Positions 21,078 through 32,256 are shown, counted from the first letter of the stretch. The stretch is 64,000 bases of DNA from Strobilurus pachycystidiatus (GCA_019915135.1 JAHLMK010000005.1:2046001-2110000), one strand, 5' to 3'. Notes: generated by a model not told the origin, from the sequence alone. Program-made: numbers and translations.

Positions 21078-22226
21078 ATGTCCCACCGCATTCCCGACCT
21101 CTCTGGATACACCGTTGACAAGGGGCGTCTCTATCTCGAGGAGCTCATCGGATCTGGCTCCTTCGGAAAAGTCTACCGCGCCAAAGGCTACAAGGATGCC
21201 ATCCCGATTCGCTACGCCGTCAAGTGCATGGTCACTCCTCGACGTGGCTCCTCCTCTGAGACCAACCTCCAGAACGAGATCGCTCTGCATCGTAGGGCCT
21301 CGTCGCACCCCAACGTCGTCGACCTTCATAAGACCTTCACTCAAGGACCCTACACTTTTGTAGTCCTCACACTCTGCGCGGATGGAGATCTATGGACGCG
21401 AATCCTCGAACGTGATTTCAGATTCAACGACGTGCTTTTGAAGCGCGTACTCCTCGGCATTGTGGACGGATTGGAGCACATCCATGCCGCGGGGGTCTAC
21501 CATAGAGATCTCAAGCCAGAGAACATCCTTTGTTCGGAGGACGGGAAGAAAGTCTTTTTAGCCGACTTTGGTTTAGCGACGAAAAACCATTTCTCGTGTT
21601 CGTTCCGTGTCGGAACCCTGCAATACATGGCGCCCGGTCCGTTTTTTCATTTGATTTTTTCTTATCTCATTCTCACTTCCTACACAGAGTGCCTCCAGGA
21701 AGATTTCTACGTCACCAGCTATCGGCCTGAGCTGAGCGATTTGTGGTCCCTCGGGATCACCATGATCAACCTCGTCTCTGGCACTAAGCCTTGGGATCGC
21801 GCGGCCTTGAGCAGCCCTTCTTATCGCGCCTTCGTGGACGATCCCCTTTCCGTTGCGAAATTCAGCACCATCCCTCTTTCCTCGTCATTCGTCGGCATTC
21901 TTGAGAACCTTCTCCTCGTCGATCCGCGTGCTCGCATGTCCCTCCAGAGAGTGCGGGAAGCCATTGTTGGACTGCAATCCTTCTACGCGCCCTTGGAATT
22001 ACCGACTTTGCGTCCTTCGCCTTCGGAGAGCGTGGCTCAAATCAACGCGTCCGACAAAACGAATTCAGACGACGACATAATCACACTCGTCCCTATTCTG
22101 TCGGTTGACTGTTTGGAATCCTTCCCCGACACGCCGAAGCCGAGAGATTTTGAAATCCAGAGATTGAAGGAAAAGTGGGGACTGAATGGCGAGGCTGGAT
22201 TCTCTGAGTTTGCGAACGGTGTCTGA
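21078..22226 (+). CDS. Ser/Thr protein kinase, Ran1/Ksp1-like, ~365 aa
   Basis: Cytoplasmic or nuclear signalling kinase. Visible elements are the glycine loop GSGSFGKVY, ATP-binding lysine in YAVKCM, catalytic loop HRDLKPENILC, metal loop ADFGLA, and YMAPECLQ of the activation segment. The last is restored by removing a 51-bp intron at 21637-21687, after which the kinase part continues with LWSLGITMINLVSG. The wording around HRDLKPENILCSEDGKKVFLADFGLAT resembles fungal Ran1/Pat1 and Ksp1 kinases. A short tail rich in Ser/Pro ends at TGA 22224. An alternative 3' structure is possible: a splice at 22212 could join an open frame that reaches 22754 through one more intron, but that extension lies in tandem-repeat DNA and is less likely. 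Confidence 0.85.
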   Translation: MSHRIPDLSGYTVDKGRLYLEELIGSGSFGKVYRAKGYKDAIPIRYAVKCMVTPRRGSSSETNLQNEIALHRRASSHPNVVDLHKTFTQGPYTFVVLTLCADGDLWTRILERDFRFNDVLLKRVLLGIVDGLEHIHAAGVYHRDLKPENILCSEDGKKVFLADFGLATKNHFSCSFRVGTLQYMAPGPFFHLIFSYLILTSYTECLQEDFYVTSYRPELSDLWSLGITMINLVSGTKPWDRAALSSPSYRAFVDDPLSVAKFSTIPLSSSFVGILENLLLVDPRARMSLQRVREAIVGLQSFYAPLELPTLRPSPSESVAQINASDKTNSDDDIITLVPILSVDCLESFPDTPKPRDFEIQRLKEKWGLNGEAGFSEFANGV

Positions 22227-23533
22227 TTTATCGCTGGCTGGACCAGCGGTGGCTGCGGTAACGTTCGATCTTGCCGCGATCTTGATTCATCTTCCCTCTA
22301 TCCTTGACGCATACGCCTTACTGACCGCTTTTTCAGTTTCACAGGTCGACTCCGTTTCTCTTCTCGATGAGTCATCGACTGACGGCGGATACATGGTGAG
22401 TGAATCTCTGCTGCTCTGGTGTTTACTGAGTCACAAGTATGATTTTAGGGAGAACTTGGGACTAGAAAATTCGAATTTCTTCCCGCTGCGGAAGAATTGT
22501 ATGGGCACTGGCAATTTGGGCAATTTGCGAGCATTTGGGCACTGGGGGATGGTCTCATGTCGTCTGGCAAACGACTGCGACCTTACGGAAATTGGTGCAT
22601 ATTCCGTTCTTGGCGCTTCCTACCTCTTATTACGCAATTCGCCTGCGTACTGAGGAAGCCGCCGACCGACTGTCATCCAGGTGATTCACCATGGTTTTCG
22701 TGGCATGCGACTGTGGAAGTGCACGGTCTACTTCCTAAAAGGACTTGCACGTAGAGCACTGGCACTTGAAATCTGGGGGATCGTCGCAGCTCGTCTGGCA
22801 AACGAGTGTGACTCAATGGCATGAAATTATGGACTCATTCCTTCTTGGGCGCTCCCGTCTGTCCTCGCGCAATTTGCCTGCGCATCGAAGGAGCGACTGA
22901 ATGACTGTTATACATGGGATCATTTACAGTCCTCTTGGCGTATGACTGTGGAAGTGGAAGTGCACGAACGCAATTTGCCTGCGCGTCGAAGGAGCGACTG
23001 ACTGACTGTTATACATGGGATCATCCACAGTCCTCTTGGCATATGATTGTGGAAGTGGAAGTGCACGAAGACTTGCTCTCGGCACCACAGGCAGAATTGC
23101 ACTTGCTTCAGCCCCACTTGGGCAATACGATGTGTGCATCCTTCGAGAAGGGTGCAGATGCGGATGGAGGAGTGGGCTCAATACTCTGCATCGTCGGCCA
23201 TCCTACCGGAATTGTGAGGCCAGGACATCGTGCGCTTCCGGGCATGGGTCAAGCGTGTACGTGGGCTCATGGCTTGTCTTACAATTCAAACTGACTGCAT
23301 GTTTTGGGGTCATCATAGTTACACTGGCCAGTGGACGTTGGCAATTTTTTGTAGGACAATCGAAAATCCTTGCGAGTCGCATAGGGCCATGTGGAATTAG
23401 TCTTGGACTTATGTGGGGGGGTCCTCGCAGGCGTGCCTCGGAGTTTCAATAGTGTGATTGCCTTCAAGGCCGACAGCGACCCGAATTGTCGGGCTGTCCC
23501 TGGCTGTCCGTATCCGGTCATTTGTGATCTTTC
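22227..23533. other. Intergenic with tandem duplications
   Basis: No gene with confidence. An open frame at 22497-22754 could be a terminal exon of the kinase. The rest contains the tandem repeats listed separately and a diverged copy (about 23400-23450) of sequence also found inverted near 31540-31600. Confidence 0.45.
22870..23071 (+). repeat. Tandem duplication, two 101-bp units, plus an older copy at ~22634
   Basis: Units 22870-22970 and 22971-23071 both begin CAATTTGCCTGCGC and contain TGTTATACATGGGATCAT and GTGGAAGTGGAAGTGCACGA. A more diverged relative begins near 22634 with CAATTCGCCTGCG. Confidence 0.85.
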
Positions 23534-23542
23534 GCACTTGAG

Positions 23543-24138
23543 TAGTCTCGTTATACCATCCGCTTACGGACCCCTACCCTATAAGGGAACCCTTCCGTAA
23601 CCGTCTGGGAGCCAATGCGGAAGATCATCGTGATGCTGTCTTCGGGTTCTCCCGGAGTCACTGTCACTGCACTCGCAAGTCTTGAGGGTGTTGTGCTCAC
23701 AATTCCGCTGGACATTGTTATGAGACTGGCCTTGAAGTTCTTTGGCAGCTTGATATCATGTGTCTTCAAAGTACACTAAGCAATGTATCCACTAAATTTG
23801 AACCGTCTCCTTTGCCAGAGGTCACTGTCCTTCCCTTTTGGGCGTTGAGCTTGGTAACATCACGGTGGTCAGCGACAAGCTTCTAAGATCTTACACCACA
23901 CGATTTTTGGGGAGATATAGAGCCCAAATGGCCTGTAGATGCAATATATGGCTGTATGTCATGTCAAAGGGAAGATATATCATTTCTGAGTACTTAGCCA
24001 GCACTGGCAAGAAGTGACAGTGACTCCGGGAGAACCCGAAGACAGCATCACGATGATCTTCCGCATTGGCTCCCAGACGGTTACGGAAGGGTTCCCTTAT
24101 AGGGTAGGGGTCCGTAAGCGGATGGTATAACGAGACTA
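23543..24138. mobile_element. 596-bp Mutator-like MITE
   Basis: Perfect or near-perfect terminal inverted repeats of 126 bp (23543-23668 and 24013-24138) start TAGTCTCGTTATACC. The element is flanked by a 9-bp direct duplication GCACTTGAG at 23534-23542 and 24139-24147. Long TIRs with 9-bp duplications are typical of Mutator-like elements. The 344-bp interior has no coding capacity, so it is non-autonomous. The near-identity of the arms suggests a recent insertion. Confidence 0.88.
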
Positions 24139-24409
24139 GCACTTGAGCGGCACCCTCATCGATAGTATTTCTTGCAACCAGTCTACTGCGCAACGACTCT
24201 CATTCGAGAGCAAAATGGATCTCGATGTACATCTATTATGGGACGATCCGCCTTCGGCCACCCCGATGAACCATGGTGATGGGGATGATGAACGAAAAAG
24301 ACAAGTTACAGCGAGGCTCGAGCGACATCATGAGCCCAATTAGGACGAGATCTGAATCTCGGGCCCTGGCGGCATGGCGGCGCAGGAAGGCAATCATGAT
24401 AACTAGAGG

Positions 24410-25270
24410 GGCTAAATACTGATGTTGTGGGCATTAAACAAAATAAAAAAAAGATATTCCAAAAAGGAAAGAGGGAGAAAGAGAAAGAGAGAGAGGAGGA
24501 GGAGAGAAGTTATCTATTAGGATCCATTGAGCTGATACTCTGTTTGCTCAACGATGCACTCAGAGGGCCAAAACTCACAGTTTGTGAGTCCAAATTCCTG
24601 AGAAGCGCGCCGCCAAAGGCGGCGGATAATTGTGGGAAATTTCCTTTCTAAGATTATTTAGCGCTTACTGCCGAGAAATAGTGTCGCCCGAGATCACCGA
24701 GCGGATACCAAATCCAGATTTGGTGCAATGGCTTCGCGACGCAAGTGCCGCAGACGCGCGTACTTCCGTGAATCCACCTCAAACCTGTCCATCGTCACTA
24801 TACTTAAGAAGCAGAAGTGTTCTTGTACCCTTAAGATACCGTACACACTTGTGAGCATTTGCCCAAGCCGAGTTGTGGCGTATACATAGGGTATTTTGAC
24901 AAGCAATGGGTGGTTTCACGTATAGGAGGGCCTTCAGAGCTCTTTGGGGTGTCAGCAGAAGGAATTCGCATCATCTGGGCCTTGGAAGAGCCGTGCAGCC
25001 AGATGCAATCAGTGTGCAGCCCATTGTAACTTCATGAGGAGGCCATTTGGTCATCTCACAGTGATTCAGCTTGACAGAATAAACTTAACTCATTCAATCA
25101 TTCACTTCTCTTGTATTCTACTACATCACGGGTCTCGGCAAACCCATCGAGCGCGTCGAAGAGCACGTCGAAGTCGTATCAACGCGGTCAGGGGCTCTTG
25201 ACCGATAAGGACAGCTGATGACTAATCCACCCAATAGCGCGCTATTTGCCCACAGCATCAGTATTTAGCC
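24410..25270. mobile_element. 861-bp inverted-repeat element, copy 1
   Basis: Starts GGCTAAATACTGATG and ends with the near-complement CATCAGTATTTAGCC (23-bp TIR, one mismatch). Preceded by ACTAGAGG at 24402-24409. Contains a purine-rich GA tract near 24465-24505. Short open frames inside are the same in both copies and have no known domain. The 8-bp duplication around the pair suggests a hAT-type non-autonomous element. Confidence 0.82.
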
Positions 25271-25275
25271 ACTAG

Positions 25276-26136
25276 GGCTAAATACTGATGTTGTGGGCAT
25301 TAAACAAAATAAAAAAAAGATATTCCAAAAAGGAAAGAGGGAGAAAGAGAAAGAGAGAGAGGAGGAGGAGAGAAGTTATCTATTAGGATCCATTGAGCTG
25401 ATACTCTGTTTGCTCAACGATGCACTCAGAGGGCCAAAACTCACAGTTTGTGAGTCCAAATTCCTGAGAAGCGCGCCGCCAAAGGCGGCGGATAATTGTG
25501 GGAAATTTCCTTTCTAAGATTATTTAGCGCTTACTGCCGAGAAATAGTGTCGCCCGAGATCACCGAGCGGATACCAAATCCAGATTTGGTGCAATGGCTT
25601 CGCGACGCAAGTGCCGCAGACGCGCGTACTTCCGTGAATCCACCTCAAACCTGTCCATCGTCACTATACTTAAGAAGCAGAAGTGTTCTTGTACCCTTAA
25701 GATACCGTACACACTTGTGAGCATTTGCCCAAGCCGAGTTGTGGCGTATACATAGGGTATTTTGACAAGCAATGGGTGGTTTCACGTATAGGAGGGCCTT
25801 CAGAGCTCTTTGGGGTGTCAGCAGAAGGAATTCGCATCATCTGGGCCTTGGAAGAGCCGTGCAGCCAGATGCAATCAGTGTGCAGCCCATTGTAACTTCA
25901 TGAGGAGGCCATTTGGTCATCTCACAGTGATTCAGCTTGACAGAATAAACTTAACTCATTCAATCATTCACTTCTCTTGTATTCTACTACATCACGGGTC
26001 TCGGCAAACCCATCGAGCGCGTCGAAGAGCACGTCGAAGTCGTATCAACGCGGTCAGGGGCTCTTGACCGATAAGGACAGCTGATGACTAATCCACCCAA
26101 TAGCGCGCTATTTGCCCACAGCATCAGTATTTAGCC
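25276..26136. mobile_element. 861-bp inverted-repeat element, copy 2 (tandem)
   Basis: Appears identical in sequence to copy 1, including every short open frame, and is separated from it by only ACTAG (25271-25275). It is followed by ACTAGAGG at 26137-26144, matching the 8 bases before copy 1. The two copies thus share one outer target duplication with a shortened copy of it between them. Confidence 0.82.
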
Positions 26137-26144
26137 ACTAGAGG

Positions 26145-26890
26145 TCCTTGAGGGCCTTATCCTTGCTCATGGTTGTACTAGTTCATCTAGACACACAATT
26201 ACAATTCTTGGACAGAACAAATTTCAACACTGGGAATCCCAAGTCAGAGGCTCAAGTTTTTCTGAGAACAACTGCTCAAGCACGCTCGCCGAATGGCGGC
26301 TCTGCCGCCATTCGCTCGCATGATTTCGCCTCAGTTTTCTCACACTTCGTTCAATACAGTGATGAACTTCAATTGTGCATTGGTGGTCTGCAAAATCCTT
26401 GCTGAGGTGATTGAACTGTGCTGCTGGTGAAAGGGGATAGAGTAGTAGTGTTGGCATGCTGTCGTTGCGTGACGGCGGGTCTGAATCCGACTTGTCGTCG
26501 TCGTCGTCGGACTCGTTGTGTCTTTAGATCTGGAGTGTTTATGTTCTGGCCGCACACCAGGATCTGATCCCGTCGTTCTCAGACACGAGAGCACGAAAAA
26601 GAGCCATCAAAGCGGCTTGGAAGCAATGGGAAGATATAGATAGATTGAGAGTGTGGTTATGTAGGACAGCGCTCATGGTACTGGGTGATGGTCATCGAAG
26701 GTGGCAATGTATCCTGTCGAACCGAGCAATGCCATGGCACAGTTAAAGTGGCCAACAGCAGCCGAATGGTTGCCGGCTGCTCATCTCAGGGGTTGTTACC
26801 TCATACGGGCTTGATCGCAGCTGGCATGGCACGGCATTGCTTGCCGTAGTGCTCGGATCACAGAATTTCCTTTTTTCGACGCTTGGGAGA
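26145..26890. other. Intergenic, contains a perfect hairpin
   Basis: No gene seen. At about 26289-26313 lies CGAATGGCGGC followed by a 3-base loop and its exact complement. A GTC triplet run sits near 26496-26511. Confidence 0.45.
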
Positions 26891-29800
26891 GTCCTATGTA
26901 GTGTTGCCGCACGACGTGATACGAGACGTCTTGAGTCGCGGACCGGGGTATCGTAAGACGTCTTACGACGCCTCCCATCAAGACCGTCTCACGAATGATT
27001 ACCATTTTGGTCGGTGCGCCCGGAGTCCAGTTCATCAGCTCATGGCAATAATTACTATGGCATAAACACATTGGAATGAGCAGACGGAGCAAATATAGTA
27101 TATAAATACACAATAAAGATTAAGATTCATAAGAGGACTCAAGGAGCTCACGGAGTTCCGCTACTTTGTTGGTGCTGAGCATGTCTCGGAGGACCTTGGG
27201 GTCAATGTCTGCGACTGTCCGTCTCACATCCTCTTCACCACTCTGAGAGACCCATGCGCCCCCGAAATCAAGCCGTTCCTCGCGAAAGAGACCCTTCAAG
27301 ATCTGCAAGACTTCCATCAGAGATGATGACATGCGAGACCGACGGGCAGCATCAGTCTCCTTGCTCGATGAGAAGGCTCGTTCACAGGGTACCGCGGAGG
27401 CTTGGATGGGTAGGACATCAAGAGCAAGATGGTAGAGAATAGGATATTTAGTTTTATCCTCCTGAAATTCATTGAGTTCGACATCATGATGCAAAGAGAC
27501 CAGAGACGTACCTCCCATCGTTGCAGAATGTCATATTCAGCACTGTCTTCCTCGAGACCGGCCTTCAGCCATTCATTGAGTTCGTTATCGACTGCCCCTT
27601 CGTCGGCTTGACGAGTGGCGGCCTCCTTCTCCGCTGTCGATAACTCTGGCTCGGGAGTACCACCGAGTGATGGCGCTGAAGACTGCGGCAGTGTTGATGA
27701 CGGCGCAGACATGGCGAGAGATCCTGCCGAGAGTTGCTTGCTAAGAGCTGCAAGCTGAGCCTCGCCAGAGAGCTGCTTCTGGGCTGCTTTTGATGGCACG
27801 GTGTAGTCTCGTCGGCCCTGTTGAGGGCGAGTCTGCTCAGATTGGCGAAGAGCTCGTTGATGCTCCAACATCTACATAACAGTCAGACGATCCAATTCAT
27901 GTAAGATCATGCATCATACCGCGTCGCGAATATAACCTCGGGCCCTCTCGTACTCTTCGTGATCCCAGTTCACTTGCATCCAGGCAAGCTTGGTACGATG
28001 ATTGAGACCTGACATCAACAAGCGTATGAGCAAAAAAAAGATGAAATAATAGAAATTGGAACCTACACATGGCGAATGCATAAAATGGAGACAGGCGACA
28101 GAGTGATGTGTACTCGTTGAGTTTGGCAATCGAGGCATCGATTGCATGGCTCAAGCCAGGCAGTAAGTTCCGGAGCATTCTAAGATTGGCCAAAATTTTT
28201 TCAAAGAGCGGCAGAATCATGGGCAGTGTCGGCGTCTTCTGCGCTGATGCTATCTCCTGAACCAAGTGAAAGACCTGGAGATATAGCTGTATGTCCCGAA
28301 GAATTCGAAGCTGGTCCTCTGACAGTAGATGTTCCTGGAGATCCCAATCGCCCTCATTTACGAGTTTACGAACCGCCTAGAGGTAAAGTGAGCATGATCA
28401 TAGCAGAACAAGCAAAAACCTACCGGATAGAGGTAAAGTAGGCGCTGTACCATGAGGTAGATTGACGACCAGCGTGTATCAACATCGCGTAAAAGCTCGA
28501 GAACACGCATCTGATGGTCGTCATAGTCATTGCCCTCCCAGGACTTAGCTTCGTTGCCATCGTTGATGATTTCGGCAAGGGCCTCGCGGCGTTGCCCACT
28601 AGCTCTACAAGCATTGACGAGCTTTCGAGCACGACCAAGAAGATCACTACGGAGATGATCCTCATATACGGGATCGACGAGCTCAGCGTAGCGGGTGATA
28701 GTGTCTTCAACCTCACTCGGATCCACGTCCGGGTCATCGAATGAGACGAAGGGCATCCCAAGATACTTGAGGCCAGTTTTGACGGCGATGTTGATGATGT
28801 GGGGAAAGCAGCTTGTCAGAGAGTCAGTATATTAGAAATGAGGAGTAATAGCCTCGTACCGTATCCGATTACTATGCATATCGAACGGGATGTTGCGCTC
28901 GCCAAGTATCCGTGCAATCGCAGCCATCATGGTACCGTTGGATGCTGCATTGTCCAAAGTGACAGCAGAGACCTAGGAAATCATCAGAACATGTCATCGA
29001 AGGTCAAAGAGGACATACACGGTCAGTGACTTCAAGCTCGTCAAACACATTGACCATAGCCTTTGCCATATTCTCACCATCGTGACTACCAGACACATGA
29101 CGGAACGCCACCAGTCGGGACCGTAAAACGAGCTGGCCATTCAGTCGAATGAGATAATGTGCAGTGACAGCCATATACCCTTGAAGAATTCCGCGCGACC
29201 ACATGTCAGCTGTGAACGCGATGCGACCGATAGCATGCTGTTATTACACCGCATGAGCATACATCAATATCAACGCGATGTTTCTCAAATAACTTACCTG
29301 TAAATCCGCTACGAGGCGACCATGTTCCTTGCCATAACGGAGGTATATCAGTTCCGTTATCTTGGTGCGACGTGGAAGGTCTTTGTCCGTGATATGATCC
29401 ATGCCCAGATAGAGCGCAAGGTCACGAAACTCCGGGCATTCTACTGCGTCGATAGCCTATAGCGTTGTGTCTCAGTAGGCCAAAGATGATACAATATAAG
29501 TAGCAAGACTCACGGAATCGGAAGCAGCAAGCCATTTGACGAGGCGGTCATGCAACCCATCAAAGGTAAACGATTCGCCAGAGTAGCTACTGGGCGTCGC
29601 GCTGGCAGTCTTCGGGTTCGAGCCAATTGTCTCCCAGCCCTTGAGGTGCTCTTGAACGACAAACTGATGGTACTCGGGCCAATGATGCTCTTGGATGTGT
29701 GTTCGAATGGCAACCGAGGACCCGGAGTTATTCTTCCATGTCTTGTAGTCCTTGTCTCTGGTAAACATAAGTGATTTAACAACGAGACCAGAGACTGGGA

Positions 29801-30218
29801 CTTGACTTACTTGCAGAAACGACATGCAACGCGTGTTCCTTCCGCGGTTGTAGGCCGTTTGGTGGAAAATCTGACGTTGGATGGCGGTTCCGATGGCGGT
29901 TCCTCGGTATGGACAGGGTGAACGAAAAACCACACATCGCTAGCAACCTGGCGATTCGATGATGTTGCCTTCTGAACAGCGGTGGTGAAACTAGGCGTAG
30001 CCATAGCAGGGGGGCGAACAGGATGCACGGGAGGTAGAGCGCTAGCGGCTGGTGGGCCGACACCGAAGACAGGCCTGGTTGCGTTCGATGGCAGATCCTC
30101 ATCAAGGCGGGGGCGCTGCGCGCGAGATGCATTCTGGGTAGCGTGATTCTTGCGTTTCCGCGAACGAGTTCCGGGTACCTGCGCGGGTGGGATTGACTGT
30201 GGGACAAACTGATAGGCC

Positions 30219-30837
30219 TAGGGTTTGAAAGTTCAGTTCAGTTGGGTTTTTTCCCAAGATTTTCAAAAAACCACAACTGAACTGTAAACTGGTCTTACAG
30301 TTTTTCAAGAAACTCACAACTGAACTGCAGTTGCTCAAAAGACCGGTTTTGAGACAGTTTGAGCAACCAGTTAAACCGGTTTAACTGTCTGGACGGTTAA
30401 ACCAGTTTGAACCAGTTCAAAACCGGTTTTATCATTACCCAGTTGCAAAATGAACTGCTTAGGAATTGAACCTGGGCCATTCTGAGTCATTTCTACAAGA
30501 CATGTAGCAAGGGCGTTAACCACTGCGCCAAACGGACGTGGTCCTTATGTGTTTTAGAGCTCCAGGAAGACTCTCTGACATCTTTCACCAAAAAAAAAAC
30601 AAAATTGGGTGTCAAAAGACCGGTTTAAACCAGTCTAAAACCGGTTAAACTGTTGTGCGGTTTAACCGGTTTAACCAGTCTTTTCACAGTTGTGGGTTAA
30701 TGTAGTGAGATGATAGAACTGTAAACTGAGACTGGTCTTCAGTTCTCTTAAAAACACCTTTGGAAGCTAAACTGCGGGCTCAGTTCAGGTTTTTTTCGGT
30801 TCAGTTGCAGTTTTGACAACTGAACTTTTGAACCCTA
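30219..30837. mobile_element. 619-bp hAT-type MITE nested in the transposase gene
   Basis: Ends read TAGGGTTTGAAAGTTCAGTT on the left and TAGGGTTCAAAAGTTCAGTT inward from the right. The element is flanked by a perfect 8-bp duplication GATAGGCC at 30211-30218 and 30838-30845. The interior is dominated by repeats and palindromes built on AACCGGTTTAA, and has a tRNA-like segment at about 30463-30540. Confidence 0.92.
30463..30540 (-). other. tRNA-like segment with pol III A and B boxes
   Basis: On the minus strand TGGCGCAGTGG matches the A-box consensus and GGTTCAATTCC matches the B box, about 50 bases apart. The segment starts GTCCGTTTGGCGCAG like a tRNA, but the 3' end does not pair with the 5' end. 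It is therefore a tRNA relic or a SINE-like promoter and not a functional tRNA. Confidence 0.6.
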
Positions 30838-31528
30838 GATAGGCCTGTTGTGAAGGCGGGTGTGCCCACTGGACGTTCGTCGCGTCATGCAGAGGTGGTG
30901 GCAGTGGATAGTACCCATATTGTGGGGGTGGCGCGTAGTACTGATTCGGTGGTAGTTGGTACGGATGCGTAGGCGCTGCAAGTTGAAAAGCTGGGGGCTC
31001 GTCGCGCTGCATCCCACCCGATGATGTTGAGGCGCGAGGTGGAGTTTGAGCGAAAGTGGGTGGACGATTATTGGGTGGAGGAAAGTATGGCACAAAGCCG
31101 TCGGGAGGATTGGGAGGTCCGCTCATAATCTGTATCACCAGTGAATACAGCATTGAGCTGGGAGAAGTGTACACACCAAGTTCATCTTCAATACTTGATA
31201 TATTGCAAGCCCATCGCGCCATTTCAAAGAACTCACTCCACAGCTCCACCGGTCGGGAGGCGCTGAGCGCGGCGAATGGCGCTGGTGACATCTTCCTGAC
31301 GTAGACCACACCCTCAGAGAGTCGGATACAGGAGAGGGAAGGCAGTCAATGATGTATATTGGACAATTTGGCAGGGAGGACCGGTGGCCTAATACGGGTC
31401 ATCGTCGTAAGACGGTTGTGAGATGCCACGTCTTGAGATCATCGTGAGATCGATCAGTTCCCTTATTCGGATCGTGAGACGGTCTTGGTCTCACGACATC
31501 GCGCTCTTGCGGCAACACTAGTCCTATG

Positions 31529-32249
31529 CTTAACGCAAGGAAATTCAAGCTCCGAGGCACGCCTGCCAAGGGCCCCCTACATACGTTCCAGACTCTACAG
31601 GTGTGAACGACTTATCTTCACACATCGTTGAGTTTGGTTTCGAGACTAATGTGGAATTTGGTGCATGTTACGCTTTTTTGGACCTTTCGTTATCAACTCC
31701 TTTCACGCAATAAGCGAATTGCCTGAACGACTATCTTTTCTCGGGATTATCTACAGTCGTTATGGCACTGTGCGGCTAAGGAAGAATGGACAGCGATTGA
31801 TATCGGAATTCATTGACTGTACTACCATCAACACCATACCTGCGAACTCTTGCCTTTCTCCTCTCGAGAGGGTCGGCTTACTAGCGATTCGGTCAGACTT
31901 AAAGTCGTTCGCTTCATTGACGCAATAGCCTTGCGGATGTGCATGAGTAAAGCGCGTACGTTCTCGTATCACTCTTACCTTTACCTAGAACTGGCTGCTC
32001 CCTCTGAGATGACGATGAACCAAGACTTGCGACAAGGAACACACTGCACAGACATAGGAAGAGGAACACATCTATCAACATATAATCAACCCTGGTCACC
32101 ATTCTGCACCTGAAGTCAGTGCTGGCCGTCTAAATCATCAATAGTGTCAACGTCAAATCTAGCACAACCATGCGCTTTTCGCTCCACTGTCTTCAAATAG
32201 CGATAAGCCCACAGGTTTCAGCGTGAAGCCTTGTAGGCTTGGATCAGAC
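31529..32249. other. Intergenic between hAT element and secreted-protein gene
   Basis: No gene seen. The first ~60 bases resemble, inverted, a stretch near 23400-23450 (shared string AGGCGTGCCTCGGAG), indicating an old dispersed repeat. Confidence 0.4.
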
Positions 32250-32256
32250 TATATAA
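32250..32256 (+). promoter_or_regulatory. TATA box of small secreted protein gene
   Basis: TATATAA lies 43 bases before the ATG at 32293, followed by a short leader ending AACATACAACG. Confidence 0.65.

Larger units (their letters stand above)
27120..31126 (-). pseudogene. hAT transposase gene interrupted by a nested MITE
   Basis: Multi-exon transposase. The N-terminal part from ATG 31126 is Pro-rich (MSGPPNPPDG). A BED-type zinc-finger segment follows (VACRFC then TRTHIQEHH-like, 29640-29830). Next come the catalytic RNase-H-like region with FTADMWS and the VTLDNAASNG motif (28950-29220) and DTRWSSIYLM (28440-28480). The C-terminal hAT dimerisation domain reads YPILYHLALDVLPIQ and VPCERAFSSSKE (27330-27450). 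Exons are separated by ~50-70-bp introns and no stop was noted in the conserved blocks. The MITE sits within the Pro-rich N-terminal coding part and introduces stops. An internal ATG at about 30006 (MATPSFTTAV) lies downstream of the insertion and upstream of the BED finger, so a truncated active transposase cannot be excluded. Confidence 0.8.
26899..31520. mobile_element. Complete 4.6-kb hAT transposon
   Basis: Both ends read TAGTGTTGCCGCA inward for the first 13 bases. The element is flanked by a perfect 8-bp target duplication GTCCTATG at 26891-26898 and 31521-31528, diagnostic of the hAT superfamily. Subterminal regions carry repeated motifs around CGTAAGACG and GTGAGACGGTCT on both sides, plausible transposase-binding sites. 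It encodes a hAT transposase on the minus strand and has itself received a 619-bp MITE (30219-30837). Confidence 0.93.

Noticed and set aside
30463..30540. Functional tRNA gene
   Set aside because: A and B boxes fit, but acceptor arms do not pair and the anticodon arm is poor; kept only as a tRNA-like relic.
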